From Bradyrhizobium uaiense (GTDB lineage: Bacteria > Pseudomonadota > Alphaproteobacteria > Rhizobiales > Xanthobacteraceae), in the NCBI RefSeq assembly GCF_010811875.1, contig NZ_VKHP01000012.1, positions 1 to 64,000 of the forward strand: a stretch of 64,000 nucleotides of DNA. Direction: 5' to 3'. The position numbers were made by a program, and so were the translations under genes. The notes beneath the pieces are model-generated. The model searched no databases, was not told the origin of the DNA, and saw only the letters and a program-made list of their open reading frames with translations. Of this stretch, positions 18,001 to 25,905 are shown piece after piece. Numbering within the stretch: the stretch's first letter is position 1; every line of letters starts with the position of its first letter.

Positions 18001-21000
18001 AGGTTCGTTCATCATCTCCGGCACTTCCGGCAACGACGTCATCACCGGCAACAGCTCGGTTGCCGACGTCGTGGCCTATACCGGTACGCTGACGGCGGCT
18101 GACTTCTCCTACGACAATGCCACCAATACCTGGACGGTAGCGGCGGGCGCGGGAGGCACCGACAAGCTTTCGGGGATCGAGAAGGGGACTGACGGCAGCG
18201 GCCACACCTATCTGCTGGTCGATCCGCACGGCTCGTACACGACCATCCAGGCGGCGATCAACGCCGCCAATCCCGGCGACATCATCCTGGTCGGCGACGG
18301 CACCTACAACGAGAGCATCAACGTCAACAAGCCGAACCTGACCATCGAAGCGGTCGGCAGCCATGCCGTCATCCAGGGCACCTTCAATTCCGACAACGGT
18401 GTGACCGGCTCGCTCGCCACCTGGCTGCAGACGGCGGCCGGCTATCACGGCACGGCTACCTCGACCGACGGCATCACCATCTCCGCCAACGGCTCGTCGA
18501 TTTCGGGTCTGAACGTCGCGGGCTTCATCCACGGCGTCAATTTCAACGGTTCGAATGTCGCTGGCACGACGCTGAACGGGCTGAACATCAGCGATACCGT
18601 CATTGGGATCGAGAAGACCGCGGCCAACGGCATATCCAACTTGACCATCACCGGGGGCTCGATCAGCGACGGCTACAACGGCATCAGCTTCGACAAGGAC
18701 TACTCGTCGCCGGCAACGTCGGGGCAGGGCAATGCCACCGGCGTGCTGATCAGCGGCACCGACTTCAGCCATCTCGACAACAAGGGTATCTATGTCGAGA
18801 CCCTGTCGAACGGCCATATCACCGGCGTGACCATGAACGACGTCGGCCAGTATGGGGCCGTCCCGTCGTGGGGCGGCAATGGCAGCGGCGGCAACGGCAT
18901 CGACCTCAACCTCAAGAACGGCAGCTACAGCAATCTCGAAATCGACCATTTCACGCTGACCAATACCGGCACCTCCAACCAGAGCGCCGGACCCGGCGTC
19001 GACGGCAACAAGAACGGCGGCGCGATCGTCGTCGAGGCACGCGACGCGGGCTCCTATACCGGCGCTCCGGCGACCATCACCGGCACTGTCAGCATTCATG
19101 ACGGCTCGATCAACGGTACCTCGACGGGAATCCAGATCGGTGAGCCGGGCCAGGCCAATACGCACGGCCCCAATGTCGACATCAGCAATGTCACCATCAC
19201 GGGCGCGCAGCATTCGATCGACCATGGCGATATCGCCAACGTGGCGTCGACGTCGACCACGATCATCACACTCAGCGCCAGCGGCCAGACGCTGTCAGTG
19301 AGCCCGACCACCACGGGGCAGATCGTGGTGGTTCCGGGCGGCGGCACCGAGGCGCTGCATGCCTCGAACTTCTCGCTCAACACCACGACCGGTGTCTGGA
19401 CGCTCACGACGACCACCGAAGGCACCGACCATTTGAGCGGTGTCGAGCGGATCGCCGACGGTTCGGGCCATTACATCCTGCTGGTCGGCGGCGGCGGCTA
19501 TGCCCACATCCAGGACGCGATCAACGCTGCTTCCGACGGCGATACCATCGTCGTGGGCGCAGGCACCTACACCGAGGATCTCAACATCAACAAGGGCGTC
19601 GCCATCGCAGGCGCCAATCATGGCCTCGCCGGCAATAGCCATAGCGGCGCCGAGACCATCATCGCGGGTCAGTCGACGATCGGTACGACGTCGCAGGTAA
19701 CGCTTGATGGCCTCGAGTTCCTCGACAGCAAGCCGCTATCCTCGCTCGACATCAACGATCACTTCGTCTCGCTGACGGTGCTTCAGCAGGCCTCCACGAG
19801 CACAGGCCACGTGATCGAGAACTCGATCTTCGTGCGTGATCCCAGCTCGATCTCGGCCTCCGGATTCGACCCGAACACGTTCGAAGGCAGCGCGCATCAG
19901 CCGACCCATCGCGGCATCGAGATTTCCAATGTCGGCGCGGGCCAGGCGATCACGATCGAAAACAACCTGATCACCGGCAACAATCCCTATTCCTATGCCG
20001 GTGACGACTATCGCTCGGGCATCTATTCCAACGGCGGCGCCGGCCAGACCAACATCCTGAACAACACCTTCACCAACGTGCGTTCGGGGATCAATGCCGA
20101 CGGCTTCTCGTCGAACGTGAAGATCGGCGGCAACTCGTTCGACCATTCGGGGACGGGCGTGTCGGTCGGTGTCGGCTCCGACGTCAGCCATGTCACCAGC
20201 ATCACCAACAACATGTTCGGGGTCGGCGTCGACAACGAATTCAACTTCAAGAATGTGACGACGCCCGTCACCTTTGATGTCGGCGGTACCGGCAACCATC
20301 TGTCGACGGCCGCGGCCACCGCGGGCCAGGGCTTCTATATCGAGGGCAGCGCCGCAGGCGGCGATCACATCATCGGAACCACCGGTTCCGATATCATCGT
20401 CGGCCATGGCGGCGACATCGTCACCTACACCGAGATCTTCAACGCCTCGAACTTTTCGCTGAACACCACCACCGGCGTATGGACGCTCACGACGCCCCAC
20501 GAAGGCACCGATCAGTTGACCGGTATCGCGCAGGTTGTCGACGGTTCGGGCCACCACATCCTGCTGGTCGGCGGCGGCGGTTATGCTACCATTCAGGCGG
20601 CGATTGATGCCGCGTCTAACGGTGACATCATCATCGTGGGTGCGGGCACCTACAATGAGAACCTCAACATCGACAAGGGCGTCACGATCGCGGGCGCCAA
20701 CCATGGTGTTGCCGGCAGCGGCCATAGCGGGGCCGAAACCATCATCACGGGACAGTCGACGATCAACACCACTTTGCAGGTGACGCTCGACGGCCTCGAG
20801 TTCCTTGACAACCAGCCGTTGACCTCGCTCAGCAGCGGCGATCAGTTCGTTTCGCTGACGGTGTTGCAGCAGGCGTCGTCGGCGACGGGCCACGTGATCG
20901 AGAACTCGATCTTCGTGCGCGATCCCAGCACGTTGCCCGCCGGGTTCAACCCGAACACTTTCGAGGGCAGCGCCAATCAGCCGACCCATCGCGGCATCGA

Positions 21001-24000
21001 GATCGCCAACGTAGGCACGGGTCAGGCGATCACGATCGCGAACAACCTGATCACCGGCAACAATCCGTATTCCTACGCCGGCGACGATTACCGTTCGGGC
21101 ATCTATTCCAACGGCGGTACCGGCAACACGTTCATCGCGGGCAATACTTTCAGCAACGTGCGTTCGGCGATCAATGCCGACAACTTCTCTGCGACGGTGC
21201 AGATCACCGGCAACGCGTTCGACCATGCCGGGTCGGGCGTGTCGGTCGGCGTCGGCTCGGACGTCAGCAATGTCACCAGCATCACCTACAATACGTTCGG
21301 AATCGGCGTCGACAACGAGTTCAACTTCAAGAACCTGCTGACGCCGGTCACCTTTGACGCCAACGCCACCCACAACGTGCTCTCGAACGGCGCGGCCGCC
21401 AACCCCGGACAGGGCTTCTACATTGAGGGCAGCGCGAACGGCGGCGATCACATCACCGGATCGGCGAACAACGATATTCTCATTGGCCACGGCTCGAACG
21501 ATGTGCTGGTGGGCGGTGCGGGTAACGACATCATCTATGGCTCGCCAGGAGGTGGCGACGACGTTACCGGCGGTGCCGGCAACGATACGATCTATCTCGG
21601 CCCGAATGACACGGTCGAGTACAGCGGCAAGCGCTCCGACTACGTCATCGTCCAGGCTCCGAACGGCGTTGTCTATGTCTCCGATGGTCGCCCCGGCGCG
21701 CCCGACGGCTTCGATACCCTGAACATTCCGAACAATGCGACGCCGAGCTTCCACTTTTCGGACGGCACTTTCACGCTCGCGGGCGTGCTCGATCAGGGGC
21801 CGACGGCGGTGGCTGACACGTACAGCACGCCGGAGGGGGTCGCCGTAGGAGCGGGCGACAATGTCCTTGCCAATGATGCGGATGCCAATCATCCGCAGAA
21901 CACCCTCCATGTGACCGCCGTTAATGGCAACACGAACAATGTCGGTCAGGCGGTTGCCGGCGTCTATGGAACGTTGACGCTCAACGCCGACGGCACCTTC
22001 AGCTACCTCGCAAACAATGCAGCGGCGCAGGCGCTGGGAGTGGGCAATCACGCGACCGATGCGTTCAGCTATACGGTGACCGACGCCTACGGCAAGACGT
22101 CCACCACCAGCGTCATCTTCAACGTCAACGGCGTCAATCAGCCGCCGGTCGCGGTGGATGACAACGCGTTTGTGGAGGTGAACACCGACACCACCTTCCT
22201 GCCCAATCCGGTCGTGCGCAACGTCCTGCACAACGACAGTGACATCGACGGCGATCTTATTACGGTCGGGAGTGTGAACGGATCGGCCGGCAATGTCGGG
22301 CAGGACGTGGTCGGCCTGTACGGTACGCTGCACTTGAACGCCGACGGTAGCTACAGCTACACGCTAAACAATGGCCTAGCAGCTGTGCAGGCGCTCTCGC
22401 AGGGTGAAACGGCGACCGATACATTCACCTATACCGATATCGACAGCCACGGCGCCACCAGCAATCCGGCCCATCTCGTCGTCACCGTCATCGGTGTCAA
22501 CGAGGCGCCGGTGGCGGTGAATGACGCAGCGACGATCAACGCCGGCGCAAGCGCGGTCACCGGCAACGTGCTGGCGAACGACACCGACGTCAACGCTCAC
22601 GATACCCACACGGTTGCGACCATCAATGGGGCCGCGGTCAACTCGACGACTGGAAACGATGTCGTCGGAACCTACGGTACGTTGCATATCAATGCCGACG
22701 GCACTTACTCCTACGCGTTGAACAACAACCTCGTGGCGATCCAGGCGCTGGCGGCAGGGCAGACGCTGACCGATACCTTCAGCTACACCAATGTCGACAA
22801 CCACGGCGCCGGCAGCAACGCGGCGAACCTCGTCGTCACCATCGACGGCGTCAACCACAGCCCCAACGCACCGGTCATTTCCAGCTTCGGCAATGACACC
22901 GGCATCAAGGGCGACAACATCACCGCGGCGAAGTCGCTGCAGTTCACCGGAACGGCTGACCCGAATTCCAAGGTGATGCTGTTTGACAATTCGACTCAGA
23001 TCGGCACCATCGTTGCAGACGGATCGGGTCACTGGGCGTTCACGACGGCAATCCTTGCGAACGGCTTCCACAGCTTCACGGCCGCGTCCGTCGACTTGCA
23101 GGGCCATACCAGTGCGTCGTCGGCGGTCATGACGATCCAGATCGATCCGAATGCACCGGATATCGCCCCGACGGTCACGGCGGACAGCTTCACAATCATC
23201 CAGGACCAGACGATTGCGATTGCTGCAAAGATCCACGCGACCGACGCGGATTCCGACCCGATCGTGAGCTACCAGCTATGGGAGGGCCAGTCGTCGACCG
23301 GCGCGCCCACGGGCTACTTCACCATCGACGGTATTCGCCAGGCGGCGGGTGTCGCGATCGACGTGACAGACCTGTCGCACGTGTCATTCACGGGCGGTTC
23401 AACCAGCGACACTCTGTGGGTCCGGGCTTCCGACGGACAGACCTATGGCCAGTGGGTCCAGTTCCACGCTAACTCGTCGGCGCATGCCAACGCACCGGCG
23501 GGAGAGGTTGCGCCGCAGGTGACGGTCGCGAACCAGACGGCGACGACGCGAGGACAGGTCTTCCAGGTGTCAGATCTTGTTACCGGCGTCAGCGGTACCA
23601 ATCCGGTTGTCCGCTATCGCTTCTGGGACGATCATAATGCGCTGGGGACGGCCGACGACAATCCGGCGACCGACAACAGCGGATATTTCACTCTCAATGG
23701 CGTTCGCGAAGCGGAAGGCGTTGCGATCGAGGTAAATGTCAGTGACGTCGCAAACCTGCAATTCCACTCGACAACCGGAACCGACATCCTTTGGGCGCAG
23801 GCCTATGACGGTTTCAAGTGGGGGACCTGGAAGGAGTTCACGGTCACCGGTGTCCCGGACGCAGCTCCGGTGGTCACCGCAACCAGCGTCCTGAGCGCTG
23901 CGAAGAATTCGCAGATCGCCGCAAGCGCGCTGTTCACCGGCACCGACGCCGATGGAAACAATACGATTGCCAAGTACCAGCTCTGGGATGGGACGACGTC

Positions 24001-25279
24001 GGCGACCAACGGCTATTTCGTCGTCAACGGCGTCGACCAGGCCGGGAATCTGACCTTCACGATCAATGCGTCGGACGTGGCTCACACTTACTTCCAGACC
24101 GGCAACGTCTCGTCGGACGATCTGTGGGTTCGCGCTTTTGACGGCCTGCAGTGGGGTGCCTGGACCGAGTTCCACGTCAACAGCGTCAATCACGCTCCGG
24201 TCGTATCGCTGTCCAGCACCACCGTTCCGATTTCGGCACAGACCACGTCGGTCTCGGCGGCGGCGTTGTTCAACCTGCCAACGTCGGTGACGGACGCCGA
24301 TGGCGACGCCATCACGCAGTATCAGTTCTGGGAAAACAAGCCCGCCGCTGGTACATCGGCTGACGGCAGCGGCTATTTCAGCGTCAACGGTGTCAGGCAG
24401 GATGCCGGTGCTGCGATCACGGTTGCGGCAAACCACCTCTCTGACATCTCGTTCTTCAAGGGCACCGCGAATGCCAACGATGTCGTTTGGGTCCGTGCGT
24501 CCGACGGTACCGACTGGAGCGACTGGAAGCAGATCACGGTGAACGAGTCGACGAACAACAACAGCGTCGGCAACCAAGCGCCGATCGTGACCGCGACAGA
24601 CACCCATGTGGCGAGTCACAACGTGTCGACTGCCGCGAACCTGCTGTTCCAGGCACGCGATCCGGACGGTGACCAGATCACACGCTATCAGCTCTGGGAC
24701 GACAGTTCGAACTCCGCGGGCCAAACAGGCGTCAACGATGTGAGCGGCCATTTCGACTTCCATGGCCAGATACTGCCCAAGGGACAGGCGCTCGACGTGA
24801 CCGCCTCCGACCTGTCCTCCGTGTCGTATGTAAGCGGCTCGGGGTCGGATCTGCTGTGGGCGCGCGCGTTTGACGGCCAGACCTGGGGCAAATGGACGAG
24901 CTTCCATGTCGTTGCACCGGTCGATCATGCGCCCGACGTCACGCTCAACAGTCAGGGGACCACGGGCGTGGGGATCAACCAGTCGGTCGCGGCCAGTGCG
25001 GCGTTCACTGCCACCGATCCCGACCACGGCGACCAGATCGTCAAGTACCAGTTCTGGGCTTCGACGACCCAGGCGAACCAGGCCCACTTCTCGATCGACG
25101 GGGCGCCGCAGGCGGCGAACGCCGCCATCGACGTGGCCGCGGCCGATCTCAGCCATGTCAGCATCGTCGGTGCGGCGCAGGCCGAAACCGACCTGATGTG
25201 GGTTCGTGCCTTCGACGGCACGATGTGGAGTACGTGGCAGCAGTTCCATGTGAACTCGCACGTGAACTCGAACACCTAA
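15071..25279 (+). CDS. Giant secreted surface protein: beta-helix, RTX-like, VCBS and terminal repeats
   Basis: 3,402 residues, no Sec signal peptide, Asn/Gly/Thr-rich, few Cys. Domain order: six right-handed beta-helix modules, each opening with a SIQAAI...GDTI.V..GTY.E motif at residues about 54, 298, 678, 1058, 1479 and 1840. Gly/Asp RTX-like turns (GTSGADILVGHG; GGAGNDIIYG; GGAGNDTIYLG) lie near 586-620 and 2125-2180. Three VCBS/cadherin-like repeats (NVLANDxD, YGTLxLNADGxxSY, DTFxYT) span about 2243-2600. One bacterial Ig-like domain covers about 2601-2700, and six roughly 105-residue repeats run from 2702 to the end. Such proteins leave through type I secretion as adhesins or biofilm factors; an adjacent PrtD/PrtE pair supports that. 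The beta-helix fold also occurs in polysaccharide lyases, so enzyme activity is not excluded. Confidence 0.9.
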   Translation: MTTAFSATTTLSFNGTQWIATDNGIDTVLTADQVTIGTQTYLLVDQHNAGGYQSIQSAVDNASAGETVVISAGVYGENVHISAGHSNITVENLAGNQVTVNSQGGYQGAITVDQGASATITGDTPTNFVLNAAPGSQTFGLYLVGNNDTTDITNLTITANGGNAVVTGGSEHNVTFQGNIFGGTATQLVYVNGAESLGPAAQGSNVDFINNIFQGTSGLALGLESTNANITGNTFAGSGGTAVGLAEDYVVVSGNHFTGSYAQYVGLPDNTYSSSAIASGNTFSNGGVTIQGKPGVYGSIQAAIDAASTGDTIIVSAGTYNENLNINKGVIIEGANHGADGAAVRGAETIITGQSTINTTQQVTIDGIEFLDNKPITSLAGSSASDHFVSLTVLQQNSTGGHVIENSIFMRDPSSITDSHYGATTFEGSANQPTHRGIEISSVGAGQAITIQNNLITGANSYTYAGDDYRSGIYSNGGAGNTNISHNTFTNVRSAINADNFSSNVKIDGNTFDHAGSGVAVGVGSDVTNVTSITNNSFGYVDNEFNFKNLTTPVSFDAGATNNHLSAAAAADPTQALYIEGSSTGGDHITGTSGADILVGHGTGDILSGAGGNDTIIGGANSAVALNGLPAQYDFSHLTFDSNGLASGQITGPSGTDTLTGVAALKFGTHYYVLPGMSIQAAVNDAVNGDTIDIAQGTYTEQVLVNGKNLTIEGIGAVTVKASANLHASFNDGSTDKYAVIGVEGHSNVTINNLHVDGQGQGGQAVAGADFNGIAYLNSSGHVQNSTITGVRDGGPSGVLDGIQHGNALAAFVTDGTSQNLEVDHNNISDFQKNGIKLSGDGLTVNVHDNTVTGAGPSTSIAQNGIEIISGAGGSVTHNSVSEIGYTPDTVQGSGILVYNGAPGVHVDYNTVTGVGGHGDAGIAFVNSDAPEASNNTLSNLEQALDQEGTFTTALNQHGNTFVNDTTNLAFSADQATGSFIISGTSGNDVITGNSSVADVVAYTGTLTAADFSYDNATNTWTVAAGAGGTDKLSGIEKGTDGSGHTYLLVDPHGSYTTIQAAINAANPGDIILVGDGTYNESINVNKPNLTIEAVGSHAVIQGTFNSDNGVTGSLATWLQTAAGYHGTATSTDGITISANGSSISGLNVAGFIHGVNFNGSNVAGTTLNGLNISDTVIGIEKTAANGISNLTITGGSISDGYNGISFDKDYSSPATSGQGNATGVLISGTDFSHLDNKGIYVETLSNGHITGVTMNDVGQYGAVPSWGGNGSGGNGIDLNLKNGSYSNLEIDHFTLTNTGTSNQSAGPGVDGNKNGGAIVVEARDAGSYTGAPATITGTVSIHDGSINGTSTGIQIGEPGQANTHGPNVDISNVTITGAQHSIDHGDIANVASTSTTIITLSASGQTLSVSPTTTGQIVVVPGGGTEALHASNFSLNTTTGVWTLTTTTEGTDHLSGVERIADGSGHYILLVGGGGYAHIQDAINAASDGDTIVVGAGTYTEDLNINKGVAIAGANHGLAGNSHSGAETIIAGQSTIGTTSQVTLDGLEFLDSKPLSSLDINDHFVSLTVLQQASTSTGHVIENSIFVRDPSSISASGFDPNTFEGSAHQPTHRGIEISNVGAGQAITIENNLITGNNPYSYAGDDYRSGIYSNGGAGQTNILNNTFTNVRSGINADGFSSNVKIGGNSFDHSGTGVSVGVGSDVSHVTSITNNMFGVGVDNEFNFKNVTTPVTFDVGGTGNHLSTAAATAGQGFYIEGSAAGGDHIIGTTGSDIIVGHGGDIVTYTEIFNASNFSLNTTTGVWTLTTPHEGTDQLTGIAQVVDGSGHHILLVGGGGYATIQAAIDAASNGDIIIVGAGTYNENLNIDKGVTIAGANHGVAGSGHSGAETIITGQSTINTTLQVTLDGLEFLDNQPLTSLSSGDQFVSLTVLQQASSATGHVIENSIFVRDPSTLPAGFNPNTFEGSANQPTHRGIEIANVGTGQAITIANNLITGNNPYSYAGDDYRSGIYSNGGTGNTFIAGNTFSNVRSAINADNFSATVQITGNAFDHAGSGVSVGVGSDVSNVTSITYNTFGIGVDNEFNFKNLLTPVTFDANATHNVLSNGAAANPGQGFYIEGSANGGDHITGSANNDILIGHGSNDVLVGGAGNDIIYGSPGGGDDVTGGAGNDTIYLGPNDTVEYSGKRSDYVIVQAPNGVVYVSDGRPGAPDGFDTLNIPNNATPSFHFSDGTFTLAGVLDQGPTAVADTYSTPEGVAVGAGDNVLANDADANHPQNTLHVTAVNGNTNNVGQAVAGVYGTLTLNADGTFSYLANNAAAQALGVGNHATDAFSYTVTDAYGKTSTTSVIFNVNGVNQPPVAVDDNAFVEVNTDTTFLPNPVVRNVLHNDSDIDGDLITVGSVNGSAGNVGQDVVGLYGTLHLNADGSYSYTLNNGLAAVQALSQGETATDTFTYTDIDSHGATSNPAHLVVTVIGVNEAPVAVNDAATINAGASAVTGNVLANDTDVNAHDTHTVATINGAAVNSTTGNDVVGTYGTLHINADGTYSYALNNNLVAIQALAAGQTLTDTFSYTNVDNHGAGSNAANLVVTIDGVNHSPNAPVISSFGNDTGIKGDNITAAKSLQFTGTADPNSKVMLFDNSTQIGTIVADGSGHWAFTTAILANGFHSFTAASVDLQGHTSASSAVMTIQIDPNAPDIAPTVTADSFTIIQDQTIAIAAKIHATDADSDPIVSYQLWEGQSSTGAPTGYFTIDGIRQAAGVAIDVTDLSHVSFTGGSTSDTLWVRASDGQTYGQWVQFHANSSAHANAPAGEVAPQVTVANQTATTRGQVFQVSDLVTGVSGTNPVVRYRFWDDHNALGTADDNPATDNSGYFTLNGVREAEGVAIEVNVSDVANLQFHSTTGTDILWAQAYDGFKWGTWKEFTVTGVPDAAPVVTATSVLSAAKNSQIAASALFTGTDADGNNTIAKYQLWDGTTSATNGYFVVNGVDQAGNLTFTINASDVAHTYFQTGNVSSDDLWVRAFDGLQWGAWTEFHVNSVNHAPVVSLSSTTVPISAQTTSVSAAALFNLPTSVTDADGDAITQYQFWENKPAAGTSADGSGYFSVNGVRQDAGAAITVAANHLSDISFFKGTANANDVVWVRASDGTDWSDWKQITVNESTNNNSVGNQAPIVTATDTHVASHNVSTAANLLFQARDPDGDQITRYQLWDDSSNSAGQTGVNDVSGHFDFHGQILPKGQALDVTASDLSSVSYVSGSGSDLLWARAFDGQTWGKWTSFHVVAPVDHAPDVTLNSQGTTGVGINQSVAASAAFTATDPDHGDQIVKYQFWASTTQANQAHFSIDGAPQAANAAIDVAAADLSHVSIVGAAQAETDLMWVRAFDGTMWSTWQQFHVNSHVNSNT
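15955..16930 (+). repeat. Long intragenic repeat, copy 1
   Basis: Encodes the second beta-helix module (YGSIQAAIDAASTGDTIIVS through GDHITGTSGADILVG). It is closely similar at DNA level to 19498-20415 and 20578-21500: shared segments include ITGQSTINTT, VSLTVLQQ, GHVIENSIF, GSANQPTHRGIEI and YAGDDYRSGIYSNGG. A recombination or assembly-collapse hotspot. Confidence 0.85.
19498..20415 (+). repeat. Long intragenic repeat, copy 2
   Basis: Second copy of the block at 15955-16930 (AHIQDAINAASDGDTIVVGA through TTGSDIIVGHGGD). It differs by scattered substitutions and lacks the 'SGAGGNDTIIGG' end. Confidence 0.85.
20578..21500 (+). repeat. Long intragenic repeat, copy 3
   Basis: Third copy (ATIQAAIDAASNGDIIIVGA through SANNDILIGHG). 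It follows copy 2 almost in tandem, separated by a 160-base linker that itself duplicates the linker before copy 2 (SNFSLNTTTGVWTLTT and ILLVGGGGYA). Confidence 0.85.
23172..25276 (+). repeat. Six tandem roughly 105-residue C-terminal repeats of the surface protein
   Basis: Each unit reads about: APxVTA...A..LF.A.D.DGD.I..YQ(F/L)W(D/E)...GYF.(V/I)(N/D)G..Q..G.A.(D)V...DLS.V.F..G...D.LWVRA.DG..W..W..FHV. Units vary in length by insertions in the middle. The same unit occurs eight times at 27181-29790. Confidence 0.9.
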
Positions 25280-25299
25280 CCATCTGCCCCGATCAAGCG

Positions 25300-25335
25300 C
25301 CCCGTCTGCCACCAGGCAGGCGGGGTTCTCTTTCG
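25300..25335 (+). terminator. Intrinsic terminator of the giant surface protein gene
   Basis: ccccgtctgcc (25300-25310), loop acca, ggcaggcgggg (25315-25325) with one G-T pair, followed by ttctcttt. It begins 21 bases after the stop codon and implies the next gene has its own promoter. Confidence 0.75.
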
Positions 25336-25905
25336 TAATGACACCTTCACCATGATATCGGCGCATCACGTTGCGGCGCCATGAACTCTCGCAGCTCGTT
25401 CAGGATGGCGATCCGTGCCGCGCCCGGCTTGCGAACGCTGCGTCAGCCTCAAAATCTCCAACGAGCCTAACAATGCCTGAATGCGAATATTCGCCTTGTT
25501 AGTTTTTCGTTGAGGATGTTGTTTGCCGGGCGCCCGTTGGCGAGCGCTCGTGTTGCGTGCCGCGCGGCTATCGTGGGATCGCGTTGGTATCCGGATTACT
25601 AACGGCTATGTGTCGCTGCGCGCTGCAGCAGTAACCAGGCGCTTCCATCGTACGAATAGCGCCGTTGTCTGACGAATTTGTCTTCGCTGCATTCAAGGGC
25701 CGTTCGCACAAACAAGATTCAATTGTCCGCACACGGTAACCAACCGGCAACACTGACAAGTCGTAAAAAGTTTCGCGCAAACACCGATTGTTTATCGTAG
25801 TTCCGCGCTCAGATTCCGTTACCCATTCGCGCTGCGATCTCGTTAATCCGGTCCGCCTAACGTCTCCGCATAACAAGAACGAAAAGTTCTTATCGGGGAC
25901 GTCAA
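25336..25905. other. Non-coding stretch upstream of the M10-like gene
   Basis: About 570 bases with no recognisable gene. A/T-richer patches at 25490-25520 and 25730-25800 may hold the promoter. aacgaaaagttcttatcggg precedes the ATG; ggggac is a weak ribosome site. Confidence 0.45.

Noticed and set aside
14945-25369. Very long minus-strand open frames (599 to 865 residues) opposite the giant surface protein
   Set aside because: They are Arg/Asp/Val-rich antisense shadows with no ribosome sites or families; G/C-ending codons in the real gene keep the opposite frame open.
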